Source: Pseudomonas sp. GGS8 (GTDB taxonomy: Bacteria > Pseudomonadota > Gammaproteobacteria > Pseudomonadales > Pseudomonadaceae). Taken from it: 64,000 nt of DNA. Below the pieces are notes generated by a model. It saw only the letters and a program-made list of their open reading frames with translations. It was not told the origin of the DNA and did not search any database. The stretch's first letter is position 1. Each line of letters starts with the position of its first letter. The position numbers were made by a program, and so were the translations under genes. Below are positions 51,629 to 63,694 of the stretch, piece by piece. The DNA is taken from positions 6,079,501 through 6,143,500 of the forward strand of contig NZ_JALJWF010000001.1 in the NCBI RefSeq assembly GCF_024168645.1, given 5' to 3'.

Positions 51629-54073
51629 TCAAATCGCAGGACCACACAAGAAGTTTACAATTTTATTTGGGGAGTAGATAACTTTGGTGATGGCGCGACC
51701 TTTTAAAGCATCAATCACCTTGTCTTGCGCTCGCTCGACGTCAATTTGCGCCTCTCCTGTGCAGTCTGTCAGGTCATTTACATGCTTACCGTTGATGTAT
51801 ATTTTTGTGGCTTTCACCATCTTCACACGCGCTGTGGGCCACGCAGCGTGGTCAATACCCGACTCCCCAAGACGCTCCCACATTTCCGAGCACACATGCG
51901 GTGCGAAGGGAAACAGGGCTTTTATGAAATCCTTGGCTATTCGCTGGCAAAAATACACTTTATCTTTTTCAGCTTCGTTGATGAATTCCATGAACGCAGC
52001 CACCGCTGTATTGAAGTTCAACGAAGCAAAAGATGCGTCAATCTTCGAGAGCGTGTTCCCCCAAAGGGTTTCCAGTCTTTCATTAGAAACGCTCGCTCGG
52101 TTTACTTGCGGTATCGCCGCAAAGGCGTCATAATCCAGGAGACCTGATACTCTGTTAAGAAATCTTGCACAGCCTTTGATACCCTTTATATCCCACTTTT
52201 TGTTTTGGCCAAGCGGCCCCATGAACATCATGTAAATCCTGAACGTATCGACACCATATTCTTCAATAAGCGTATCTGGAACGACAACATTCAAGAGTGA
52301 TTTCGACATCTTGGTGTTGAACACCTGCAATTCTTCATTGGTATTCTTTAACCAATACTTCCCATCTCGGTGTTCTGCTTCGTCGACGGCGACTATTCTG
52401 CCAGAGGCATCCTTGAAGGCATCAGCAGTCACCAACCCCTGGTTGTAGAGCTTTTTAAACGGTTCGTCGAAGCCCACCAAGCCGACATCAAACAGGACCT
52501 TATGCCAGAATCTTGCATACAGCAGGTGCATCGTCGCATGCGCAGCGCCACCCACGTAAAGATCAACCTGGCTCCAGTACTCGCTACTTTGTTTTGAAAA
52601 AGGTTCCGCCTGATTATGCGGATCCAAGAATCGCAGGTAGTACCAGCAGGATCCTGCCCACCCTGGCATGGTATCGGTGATGCGAAAGAGTCGGTTACCG
52701 GACTTATCTTCGCAATTCACCCATTCCTGAGCGCGTTGCAACGGACTGGCTCCGTCTCGGCCCGGAGAGTAGTTTTCAACGTGAGGTAGCTCTATAGGCA
52801 GTTCGTGATAACCGGCAGTCACTACCTCGCCGTCGGTCCCTCGATACAAAGGGAAGGGTTCACCCCAATACCTCTGCCGAGAGAACAGCCAATCCCTCAT
52901 CTTGTAGCGCACTTTTTTGACAGCCGCGCGGCTCTGAATCAACTCATCAATGACGTGCGCGCGAGCTTGCACTCTCGAAAAACCGTTGATCGAACCAGAG
53001 TTCTTCAGGTTCTGGTCCGGATCAAAAATGGAGACATGTCCGATATCCAAGTGCTGGCAAATTTCCAGGGCTTGGTGATCTGTGGCGGGAACAGACAACA
53101 ATGAGCCTTCATTTCCGTCAATGGTCAGGTAATTCACTACATAGATAGGAATTTCCTTTCCCGTTAAAGGATGCAGGGCAGACCGTTCAACAGAGACACC
53201 CTGCATCCCGTTTTCGGGCGCTTGCATTGACGAGATTCTGGCTTGAACATCGCTTTCTGTGCCAAAAAGCAAATCTTTGACATAGGGATGTTCAGCAGAA
53301 AGAAAAATGGCGTTAACCCCGTACAGGGTTTCCGGCTCGTCGGTAAACACAGTCAGTTGAATGCTGGCGTTATCAAGCACCTTGAAATCTATATCAACAC
53401 CTTCCGTGCGACCGATCCATTCACGCTGCATCTTTTTGACTGATTCCGGCCAGTCCAGCTTGTCCAGGCCGTCGAGCAACTTGTCAGCGTATTGAGTGAT
53501 CTTTACAACCCATTGCTTTAACGGTTTTTTTGTACAGATATAATCGCCGCGTTCAGAGCGACCATCGATGACTTCTTCATTTGCCAGTACGGTCTTGAGT
53601 TCTTCACACCACCAGACATTTTCTTCTTTTTCGTAAACAAGTCCTTGTTCATATAATTTCAGGAACAGAAACTGAGTCCACTTGAAATACTTTTTGTCAG
53701 ATGTGTCTATTTCTCGACTCCAATCGTAACTCAACCCCATCAGCATGAGTTGACGTTTGAAATTCTCACAGTTGATCTTTGTTATCTCTGCCGGATGCAC
53801 ACCGGTTTTTATTGCATACTGTTCCGCTGGCAGTCCAAAAGCGTCCCACCCCATAGGATGCAACACATTAAAACCGTCCATTCTTTTTTTTCTGGCGATG
53901 ATATCGGTGCCTATGTAACCGACCGCATGGCCCACATGCAAGCCGTTACCTGAGGGATACGGAAACATATCGAGCACATAATACGATGGCTTAGCACTGA
54001 AGTTATCCGCCGCATACAGGTTACTGTCAGCCCATTTACTTTGCCACTTGATTCTGAATTGATCGTTATCCAT
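51629..54073 (-). CDS. divergent leucyl-tRNA synthetase paralog
   Basis: An 814-residue class I LeuRS of bacterial type. 'DMFPYPSGNGLHVGHAVGY' holds the HIGH-type motif (HVGH), 'NTKMSKSLLNVVVPDTLIEE' the KMSKS motif, and the CP1 editing domain lies between. In CP1 the T-rich site is altered ('FTDEPETLYG' instead of TTRPDT) and the 'PGHDQRD' region reads 'PATDHQALEI', so the universal editing Asp is lost. It is not the housekeeping gene by context. Most likely it is a resistant copy protecting the host or an enzyme activating a Leu-like amino acid. ATG at 54073 matches family starts; in-frame ATGs at 54094 and 54154 cannot be excluded. Confidence 0.85.
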   Translation of the reverse strand: MDNDQFRIKWQSKWADSNLYAADNFSAKPSYYVLDMFPYPSGNGLHVGHAVGYIGTDIIARKKRMDGFNVLHPMGWDAFGLPAEQYAIKTGVHPAEITKINCENFKRQLMLMGLSYDWSREIDTSDKKYFKWTQFLFLKLYEQGLVYEKEENVWWCEELKTVLANEEVIDGRSERGDYICTKKPLKQWVVKITQYADKLLDGLDKLDWPESVKKMQREWIGRTEGVDIDFKVLDNASIQLTVFTDEPETLYGVNAIFLSAEHPYVKDLLFGTESDVQARISSMQAPENGMQGVSVERSALHPLTGKEIPIYVVNYLTIDGNEGSLLSVPATDHQALEICQHLDIGHVSIFDPDQNLKNSGSINGFSRVQARAHVIDELIQSRAAVKKVRYKMRDWLFSRQRYWGEPFPLYRGTDGEVVTAGYHELPIELPHVENYSPGRDGASPLQRAQEWVNCEDKSGNRLFRITDTMPGWAGSCWYYLRFLDPHNQAEPFSKQSSEYWSQVDLYVGGAAHATMHLLYARFWHKVLFDVGLVGFDEPFKKLYNQGLVTADAFKDASGRIVAVDEAEHRDGKYWLKNTNEELQVFNTKMSKSLLNVVVPDTLIEEYGVDTFRIYMMFMGPLGQNKKWDIKGIKGCARFLNRVSGLLDYDAFAAIPQVNRASVSNERLETLWGNTLSKIDASFASLNFNTAVAAFMEFINEAEKDKVYFCQRIAKDFIKALFPFAPHVCSEMWERLGESGIDHAAWPTARVKMVKATKIYINGKHVNDLTDCTGEAQIDVERAQDKVIDALKGRAITKVIYSPNKIVNFLCGPAI

Positions 54074-54117
54074 GATCGTTATTACACACTCCATATCTCT
54101 TATTTGCCCGCTCCACC

Positions 54118-54155
54118 TTAAAAATAACAGGAAAGGTATTCCTGAATTATTCATG
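54118..54155 (-). promoter_or_regulatory. candidate attenuator hairpin before the LeuRS paralog
   Basis: On the minus strand, AATAATTCAGGAA - TACCT - TTCCTGTTATT folds into an 11-bp stem with a small bulge, followed by T's (TTATTTTT). It looks like an intrinsic terminator 45 nt upstream of the LeuRS start. The sequence also reads Leu codons (CTG TTA ... TTA) in frame. Confidence 0.4.
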
Positions 54156-54491
54156 GGGACAGACGTTTCTTGTATGCAACACATCCTCACTCGCAAAAAA
54201 CACATTGTCAAACGTATTTTTTTAAATTACGCAAACCACCTTTTACAGCGCATCCGCTCTCAAACCGAAACAAGCGGATACAGCCCGCCTTTACGATAAG
54301 AACAAATCGTACAGCCTCTTAATTTCGCTCAATTTGATTTGTTACGGATTATTACTAGGTAATAGGCCCGATTATTTTCATCGCTCTCAAGCCGTATTGT
54401 TTTGCTCCACCCACAAATGTATTACGTCAACTATCGATATTTCGCACACTATAAAAATAAATGTACTACACAGTAAATGTAAATATTCCTA
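54156..54491 (-). promoter_or_regulatory. AT-rich leader and promoter region of the cluster
   Basis: About 335 bp with no gene, very AT-rich compared with flanks, upstream of the first cluster gene. It contains an inverted repeat ATCCGCT-(14)-AGCGGAT at 54252-54279 and a TTGACA at 54203-54208 on the minus strand. The cluster promoter is expected here; exact elements are not resolved. Confidence 0.45.
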
Positions 54492-55435
54492 GGCTCTGTA
54501 CGAAATCCCGAGAAATCCAACAGCCGCCCCTCGGAAGCTGAGATTTTGTAGAGTTCCCAGCCATCCACGGAAAGGAATTCTGTGATGGCAAAGCGTTATG
54601 AACTCTCGGATGAGGCGTGGGATGTGGTCGCCGATCTCTTCACCGAAACCCATGGTAGGGGACGGCCACGCCTCAGCGACCGCCTGATGCTCGATGGCGT
54701 GCTGGGGGTTCTCTGCTCTGGAGCAGCTTGGCGAGATATGCCAGAGCGCTTCGGGCCCTGGTCAACGGTGTACCAGCGGTTTCGAGATTGGCGAAACCGG
54801 GGAACATTCGATCAGATGCTCAAGCGCTTGCACCTGAAGCTGAACGAACAAGGCCTGATCAACTTGCGAACCGGGATGATCGACTCCACAGCCGTACGCG
54901 CAACCCGAGCCTCATCAGGTGCCAGGAAAAAAGGGCCTGATGAGCCTGCCGATCACGCTCTAGGTTGCAGCCGTGGTGGCCTGACCACCAGATCCATATG
55001 CTCAGCGACGCCAACGGCACGCCGTTGCGTTTTGTTCTTTCTGACGGCCAAGCCAGTGACATCAGCTACGCCCAGCCATTGTTGGATGATGTCAGCATCC
55101 CGACGAATCAACGTGGCCGCCCTCGTAAGCGCTGCAAATGGTTGCTCGCCGACAAGGGCTACGACGCCGAAGCACTACGCCGCTACTGCGACCGATATCG
55201 TATGCAGCCAGTCATTCCGCTGCGCTCGATGAAGCGCAAGCCCAAGCCGGGCTTACCGAGGTTGTTTGATAGGCCCAAGTACCGACAGCGAAACATCATC
55301 GAGCGCATGTTTGGCTGGCTGAAAGAGAACCGCCGCATTGTGACGCGCTTCGATAAGCTCACGAAAAGCTACGCAGCCATGGTCTCGCTGGCTTGTTCCA
55401 TGCGGTGTCTACGACATCTCTTTTCATACAGAGCC
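54492..55435 (+). mobile_element. IS5-family insertion sequence (frameshifted)
   Basis: A 944-bp element with terminal inverted repeats GGCTCTGTACGAAA (left) and, read inward on the right, GGCTCTGTATGAAAA. Both ends are flanked by TA, fitting the short TNA-type target duplication of the IS427 group. It holds a single transposase gene broken by a frameshift. It lies exactly between the foreign gene cluster and the right half of the iol locus. Confidence 0.82.
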
Positions 55436-55438
55436 TAG
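54585..55438 (+). pseudogene. IS5-family transposase, one-base frameshift
   Basis: Two overlapping frames form one transposase. The first half reads 'MAKRYELSDEAWDVVADLFT', with 'GAAWRDMPERFGPWSTVYQR' and the first DDE Asp in 'GMIDSTAVRA'. Around 54985 the frame shifts: the first frame gives 'GGLTTRSICSATPT', the second 'IHMLSDANGTPLRFVLSDGQ', as if one A of an AAG codon was lost. The second half has 'LLADKGYDAEALRRYCDRY' (second Asp) and 'RQRNIIERMFGWLKENRRIV' (Glu). Programmed frameshifting is possible in related elements, but here the single-base loss looks like decay. Confidence 0.8.
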
Positions 55439-55489
55439 TTAGGTAAATACGTCGGAGTGTTCGATGTTATTCACAGTGTGATGCGACTC

Positions 55490-56350
55490 TCAGCGGCAGA
55501 GTTCGCTTTTGACCCGTTCGAGCATCATCCGGTTGGACTCGTCCGGCCGATCCTCCCAGGCGAACACCGAGACGGTCGCGATGCCATCGAACTTGATCTC
55601 GCGCAAGGTGCCAAAAAACGCTTCCCAGTCGACCTCGCCCTGGCCGATGTCCAGGTGCTGGTGCACGGTGGCGGTGACGCCCGGCGGGTTGACGATGTAG
55701 CGCAAGCCTGAGGACGCCTTGTGGTTGTAGGTGTCGGCGATGATCAAGTGGCTCAGTTTCGAGCCGGCGTACTTGAGCATCGAGGCGATGTCACCCACGC
55801 CATCGTCATAGAAAAATGTGTGCGGCGCGGCGTAGAGGTAGTTGATCCAGTCGCGGTCCAGGCCGCGAATGATGTCCACCGACTCATTGTTGCGTTCGCA
55901 GAAATCATAAGGGTGGGCCTGGATATCGAGCTTGATGCCTTCGCGTTCGAACTCGGGAATCAGCTCGTCCATGGAGCGCATGAACTGGTTCTCGCAGACC
56001 AATGGGTTGTCCGACTGGCCGGTGAACTCGGTGTTGACCAGCTCGCAGTCCATCTCCACGGCAATCTGGATCGCCCGCTTCCAGTTGCGCACCGCGGCTA
56101 CGCGCAAACCTTCATCGGCGGCGGCCCAGTGGTACATGGGTAATAAGGAAGAGAGTTTGACCCCGGTGTCGCTCAGGGCTTTGCGAAATTCCTTGATCCG
56201 CGCCTTGTCGACCCGCGGGGCTTTGTAGAACGGCAGGAAATCTTCCCGGGGCGACAGCTCGATGTGTTCGTAACCGAGCTCGGCGACCTTGTCGACCATT
56301 TTGCCCAGGGACAGGTTGCGGTACATGTAGGGGTCTAGTGCGATGCGCAT
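55490..56350 (-). CDS. sugar phosphate isomerase/epimerase, IolH-like
   Basis: A 286-residue TIM-barrel protein starting '[20 protein letters not shown]', with '[13 protein letters not shown]', '[11 protein letters not shown]', '[10 protein letters not shown]' and a C-terminal '[20 protein letters not shown]', the IolE/IolH family pattern with metal-binding Glu, His and Asp. It belongs to the inositol genes; exact step unclear (IolH is of uncertain role). It is the gene next to the IS and the inserted cluster. Confidence 0.82.
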   Translation of the reverse strand: MRIALDPYMYRNLSLGKMVDKVAELGYEHIELSPREDFLPFYKAPRVDKARIKEFRKALSDTGVKLSSLLPMYHWAAADEGLRVAAVRNWKRAIQIAVEMDCELVNTEFTGQSDNPLVCENQFMRSMDELIPEFEREGIKLDIQAHPYDFCERNNESVDIIRGLDRDWINYLYAAPHTFFYDDGVGDIASMLKYAGSKLSHLIIADTYNHKASSGLRYIVNPPGVTATVHQHLDIGQGEVDWEAFFGTLREIKFDGIATVSVFAWEDRPDESNRMMLERVKSELCR

Positions 56351-56378
56351 GTTTTTTTGTTCTCCATCACCTTACGCT

Positions 56379-56409
56379 GATCGTTCCCACGCGGAGCGTG
56401 GGAACGATC
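56379..56409. repeat. 31-bp palindrome
   Basis: A perfect hairpin: GATCGTTCCCACGC - GGA - GCGTGGGAACGATC, in the gap between the IolH-like gene and iolG. Such intergenic palindromes recur in Pseudomonas and may also act as a processing or termination hairpin. Confidence 0.85.
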
Positions 56410-56420
56410 ATTACAGGGGG

Positions 56421-59409
<2,989 letters not shown>

Positions 59410-59440
59410 GCTTGCACCTTTTCCGTATGCAAATCCGATG

Positions 59441-60261
59441 TCAGCTCAGGGATTTCTGCAGATGATCCATACTCGCACCGATCGCCGTCTGGATATCCGC
59501 CAGGCCATGGACGCTGTCGGCAAACGGTTCGAATGACAGGTAGCCGCTGTAGCCGCTACTGAGCAAGGTGTCGATCTGCGCCGCGTTGCCGAGGATGTCG
59601 CCCTCACCCACCAGCACCCGATGGCCGTCACGAATGGTCGCCAGCGGTGCCTCGGCATCTTCGACGCCGGAGATGTGCACCAGCCCGGTCAGCTCGGGGA
59701 AAAACTCATGTTCGCAGGCCAAGTGATGGTGAAAGGTGTCATGCACCAGACGGAACACATCCAGCCCGCCGATGGCCTTGATCGCATCCACTGCCGTGCG
59801 TTTGCGCCGCAGCGAGCACTCTTCGAAACCCAGCGGTTCGATGAAGCCGAGAATGCCGTGCTCGCGCAGGATCGGCGCCAGCTCACTCAACGCCGTGCGC
59901 AGACCAGATGCGCGCTGCGCTTCGGTTCGTGGATCGGCGCGGTCGTTCAATGGGCACATCACCAAGCCCCGTGCGCCGCAATCACGGGCATAAGCGGCAA
60001 GCTTCAGGGCGTGTGCGCGGCGCTCGTCATTCCAGACATCGAACGGATACAGCGCGTTGATCGACAGCACAGTGATGCCTTTGGCCGCGCACAGCTCACG
60101 GACGTGTTCGGGGGCGGTACCGTCCTCGATCTCGACGCCTTTGAGGTCATTGCGAATCTCGATGGCATCGGCCTGAGGGTCACCGCCAACTCAATGAACG
60201 CAGGCAGGGACAAACGTGGGGCGACCATACGGTTCAGGGCGAAACGCAGGGGTTTGCTCAT
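59441..60261 (-). pseudogene. iolI: IolI-like TIM-barrel isomerase, frameshifted
   Basis: The gene begins at 60261 ('MSKPLRFALNRMVAPRLSLP', then 'AFIELAVTL'), but near 60172-60178 one base is missing and translation would run off frame ('RPMPSRFAMTSKAS'). The right sequence resumes in the next frame ('AIEIRNDLKGVEIEDGTAPE') and continues through 'FIEPLGFEECSLRRKRTAVD' and 'HISGVEDAEAP' to the stop at 59441. Total length 821 nt is one short of 274 codons, which fits a single deletion. Family: inosose isomerase/epimerase. Probably inactive, unless the base is a sequencing error. Confidence 0.85.
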
Positions 60262-60287
60262 TTTTTGTTGTTCTCCGCACAAGTGCA

Positions 60288-61790
60288 TTATTTGGCTGTC
60301 GGCATGCTGAACTCAGGGCCCTTGGCAATGCTGTCGGGCCAACGCTGCATCACGCTTTTGTAGCGGCTGTAGAAGCGAATGCCTTCTTCGCCATAAGCGT
60401 GGTGATCACCGAACAGCGAGCGCTTCCAGCCGCCGAACGAGTGCCAGGCCATGGGCACCGGAATCGGTACGTTGATGCCGACCATGCCGACCTTGATGCT
60501 GCGGGCAAACGAACGGGCAATGCCGCCGTCACTGGTGAAGCAGGACACGCCGTTGCCGAATTCATGGGCGTTGATCAGCGCCACGGCGCTGGCGAAATCC
60601 GGCACGCGCACGATGCCCAGCACCGGCCCGAAGATCTCTTGCTGGTAGATGCTCATCTCGGTCGTGACGTTGTCGAACAGCGTCGCGCCGACAAAGAAGC
60701 CGTTCTCGGCGCCCGGCACCTTGAAGTTGCGCCCATCGACAATCAGCTGCGCGCCCTGGGCCACGCCTTCGCCGATAAAGCCCTCGACCTTGGCCTTGTG
60801 TTCGGCGGTCACCAGCGGCCCCATGTCGCTGTCGCCCCGCATGCCGTTGCCGACCTTCAGTTGATCGATGCGCGGCAGCAGTTTGGCAATCAACCGGTCG
60901 CCGACCTCACCGACGGCCACGGCAATCGAAATCGCCATGCAGCGCTCACCGGCCGAGCCGTACGCCGCACCGATCAGTGCGTCCGCCGCCTGGTCCAGAT
61001 CGGCATCGGGCATGACGATCATGTGGTTCTTCGCCCCGCCCAGCGCCTGCACACGTTTGCCGCGCGAGGTCGCTTGCTGGTGGATGTACTCGGCAATCGG
61101 CGTCGAGCCGACAAAGGAAATCGCCTCGATGTCCGGGTGTTGCAGCAAGGCGTCGACCGCCGCCTTGTCGCCCTGGACCACGTTGAACACACCGTCCGGC
61201 AAGCCGGCTTCGGTGAGCAAACGGGCCATCAGCAAACTGGCCGATGGATCGCGCTCGGAGGGCTTGAGAATGAAGCAGTTGCCGGTGACCAGCGCCAGCG
61301 GGATCATCCACAGCGGCACCATCACCGGGAAGTTGAACGGTGTGACCCCGGCGCAGACGCCCAATGACTGGCGCAAGTTCCAGTTGTCGATGCCACCGCC
61401 GATGTTGTCGCTGAACTCGGTCTTCAGCAGGTTCGGTGCGCCACAGGCGTACTCGACGATTTCGATACCGCGGGTCACTTCGCCCTTGGCGTCGGAGAAC
61501 ACCTTGCCGTGTTCGCGGCTGATGATTTCGGCCAGTTCGTTGTGATGGCGGTCGAGCAATTCCTTGAACTTGAACATCACCCGCGAACGGCGCAGGGACG
61601 ATTGCTCGGACCATGCCGGGAATGCCTTCAGGGCCGAAGCGACGGCGTCGTCCACGGTCTTCTGGCTGGCCAGCCCGACCCGCGCCTGAACGCTGCCGGT
61701 GGCCGGGTTGAAGACATTGCTGAACCGCTCGTTGCCGCTGTCCTGCACCTGACCGTCGATGTAATGGCCTATGACCGGGGCGTCGCTCAT
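60288..61790 (-). CDS. iolA: CoA-acylating methylmalonate-semialdehyde dehydrogenase
   Basis: A 500-residue aldehyde dehydrogenase: '[20 protein letters not shown]', NAD site '[20 protein letters not shown]' and catalytic Cys in '[16 protein letters not shown]'. In the inositol pathway it converts malonate semialdehyde to acetyl-CoA and CO2; it also serves valine breakdown (mmsA). Just 26 bp after its downstream neighbour's start region, same strand. Confidence 0.93.
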   Translation of the reverse strand: MSDAPVIGHYIDGQVQDSGNERFSNVFNPATGSVQARVGLASQKTVDDAVASALKAFPAWSEQSSLRRSRVMFKFKELLDRHHNELAEIISREHGKVFSDAKGEVTRGIEIVEYACGAPNLLKTEFSDNIGGGIDNWNLRQSLGVCAGVTPFNFPVMVPLWMIPLALVTGNCFILKPSERDPSASLLMARLLTEAGLPDGVFNVVQGDKAAVDALLQHPDIEAISFVGSTPIAEYIHQQATSRGKRVQALGGAKNHMIVMPDADLDQAADALIGAAYGSAGERCMAISIAVAVGEVGDRLIAKLLPRIDQLKVGNGMRGDSDMGPLVTAEHKAKVEGFIGEGVAQGAQLIVDGRNFKVPGAENGFFVGATLFDNVTTEMSIYQQEIFGPVLGIVRVPDFASAVALINAHEFGNGVSCFTSDGGIARSFARSIKVGMVGINVPIPVPMAWHSFGGWKRSLFGDHHAYGEEGIRFYSRYKSVMQRWPDSIAKGPEFSMPTAK

Positions 61791-61820
61791 TGTTCTTGTT
61801 CTCCCTTTGAATGTTGGAAT

Positions 61821-62630
61821 TTAGAGATCCAGTAGCCAGCTGTGCTGCGGATCGTTATGGAACTGCCAGACGCGTTTCGGGCCGGCCATCACGTTCAGGT
61901 AATACGACTCATAGCCGTAGGGCACACTGACCGGGTGATAACCCTTGGGCACGACGACCAGGTCGCTGTTTTCCACGGCCATGGCCTGATCGATACTGCG
62001 ATCGTCGGTGTAGACCCGCTGAAACACGAAGCCCTGGGGCGGGTTGATCTGGTGGTAATAGGTTTCTTCCAGAAAGCTCTGGTTCGGCAAATCGTCGGTG
62101 TCGTGCTTGTGCGGCGGGTAGCTCGACGAGTGACCGGACGGCGTACGCACTTCCACCACCAGCAGCGAATGGGCGGGCTCGGTGTCCGGCAGAATGTCGC
62201 AGACATAACGGGTATTGGCGCCCTTGCCGCGCACGCTGCGTTTCATGCTGTCGGGCTTGATCAGCCGTGGGCCAAGGTTTTCGGCGGTCGAACCGGGCGC
62301 CGCGCACACGGCAATTTGCACGTCGCTCAACGCCACTACTTGGGCCTGGCTGCCGGGCGGCAAATACGCCGCGAACGGTGATTTGTCTTCGAACACCGAC
62401 TGGCGATCGCCGATGTTGTCCCAGTCGAACGCGCCCTGCCCCGGCGCCTCACCCTTGATCCCGACCCGACCGCTGAGCAGCACCAGGCACAGTTCTTTGT
62501 CGTCGGCACTGACCGGCAGGGTTTCGCCGAGGCTCAAGCGGTAAGCGGCGAAGCCGACGTATTCCAGCTCCCCCTGCCCCAGCTCAACCATGGTCCGACC
62601 GCGTGCCTTGCTTTTGACCAACAGGCTCAT
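61821..62630 (-). CDS. iolB: 5-deoxy-glucuronate isomerase
   Basis: A 269-residue bicupin protein. First cupin: 'ELCLVLLSGRVGIKGEAPGQ'; second: 'SSSYPPHKHDTDDLPNQSFL' with metal-binding His, 'YYHQINPPQGFVFQRVYTDD' and 'PKGYHPVSVPYGYESYYLNV'. It converts 5-deoxy-glucuronate to 2-deoxy-5-keto-gluconate. ATG at 62630 overlaps the iolE stop (ATGA). Confidence 0.94.
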   Translation of the reverse strand: MSLLVKSKARGRTMVELGQGELEYVGFAAYRLSLGETLPVSADDKELCLVLLSGRVGIKGEAPGQGAFDWDNIGDRQSVFEDKSPFAAYLPPGSQAQVVALSDVQIAVCAAPGSTAENLGPRLIKPDSMKRSVRGKGANTRYVCDILPDTEPAHSLLVVEVRTPSGHSSSYPPHKHDTDDLPNQSFLEETYYHQINPPQGFVFQRVYTDDRSIDQAMAVENSDLVVVPKGYHPVSVPYGYESYYLNVMAGPKRVWQFHNDPQHSWLLDL

Positions 62631-63520
62631 CGCGCGGCCCTCTCGTCGAGCAAGGCACGCAAGGAGTCGTAGCCTTTTTTGGCGTAGACGTAACTCGGTG
62701 CCACAGCCGGATCCTGCTCGGCTTCCACCACTAGCCAGCCGTGGTAGTCGGCGCCCAGCAGCACGTCGAGCAAGGCGCTGAAGTCGATGTCGCCATCGCC
62801 GGGCACGGTGAAGGTGCCGTTGATGATGCAGTCCGGGAAGCTCCAAAGATTGTTGCGCGCCAGTTGCACCACCGGTTTGCGCACGTCCTTGAAATGCACA
62901 TGGCAGACCCGTTCGATGTGTTTGCGCAGCACCTGCAGCGGTTCGCCGCCGCCCATGTAGCAGTGGCCCGAATCGAACAGCAGGCCGACTTCGCTGCTGG
63001 TCAACGCCATCAGTTTGTCGATGTCGGCCGGGGATTCGACGTAGGCGCCCATGTGATGGTGATAGGCCAGACGCACGCCCTGGGACAGGGTGAAACGCGC
63101 CAGTTCGGTGAGTTTGTCGGCGTATGCTTGCCAGGCTCGTTCGGTGTGGAAACGCGGGCGCTCGACCAATGGAATGCGCTGGCCTTGAATGGAGTCGGCG
63201 ACTTCGCCATAGACCAGCACCGTGGCGCCGTTCTTCGCCAGCAGCTCGACATGGCTGCCGATGGCATCGATTTCCTCAGCCACCGAACGGCGGGCCAGAC
63301 GGCTGGAATACCAACCGGACACCAGCGCCAGGTCGTAAGGCCGCAGCACATCGCCGACGCCCTTGGCGTCCTTGGGAAACTTGCCGTTGAGTTCGAAGCC
63401 TTCGTAGCCGATGTCCTTGCCTTCGCTGAGGGCGGTGCTCAACGGCGTCTCGCCACCGAGGGACGGCAGGTCGTCGTTGCTCCAGGAGATCGGGTTAATG
63501 CCAATTCGGATAGTGGGCAT
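62627..63520 (-). CDS. iolE: inosose dehydratase
   Basis: A 297-residue TIM-barrel protein starting 'MPTIRIGINPISWSNDDLPS', with 'GFELNGKFPKDA', 'RLAYHHHMGAYVESPADIDK', 'VGLLFDSGHCYMGGGEPLQV' and 'HVHFKDVRKPVV' giving the Glu/Asp/His metal site. It dehydrates 2-keto-myo-inositol. 4-bp overlap with iolB. Confidence 0.95.
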   Translation of the reverse strand: MPTIRIGINPISWSNDDLPSLGGETPLSTALSEGKDIGYEGFELNGKFPKDAKGVGDVLRPYDLALVSGWYSSRLARRSVAEEIDAIGSHVELLAKNGATVLVYGEVADSIQGQRIPLVERPRFHTERAWQAYADKLTELARFTLSQGVRLAYHHHMGAYVESPADIDKLMALTSSEVGLLFDSGHCYMGGGEPLQVLRKHIERVCHVHFKDVRKPVVQLARNNLWSFPDCIINGTFTVPGDGDIDFSALLDVLLGADYHGWLVVEAEQDPAVAPSYVYAKKGYDSLRALLDERAAR

Positions 63521-63568
63521 GGCTGCACCTTTTATTGTTTTTACATAACCGGTAAAAGCGACACAAAA

Positions 63569-63680
63569 CCCTGTGGGAGTGGCGGTGCGACGATTCGACT
63601 TGCCCGCGATAGCGATCCAGCTGTCACATTAATGTTGAATGTGCCGCCGTCATCGCGGGCAAGCCCGCTCCCACAGGGGT
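63569..63680. repeat. REP pair between iolC and iolE
   Basis: Opposed units 'ctgtgggagtggcggtgcga' (63571) and 'catcgcgggcaagcccgctc' (63651-63670) in the 170-bp gap between iolC and iolE. Confidence 0.88.
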
Positions 63681-63694
63681 ATTGCAGTGTTCAA

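Noticed and set aside
54203..54208. TTGACA as a -35 box for the cluster promoter
   Set aside because: No good -10 element at 16-18 bp downstream on the minus strand, so I did not call a promoter position.
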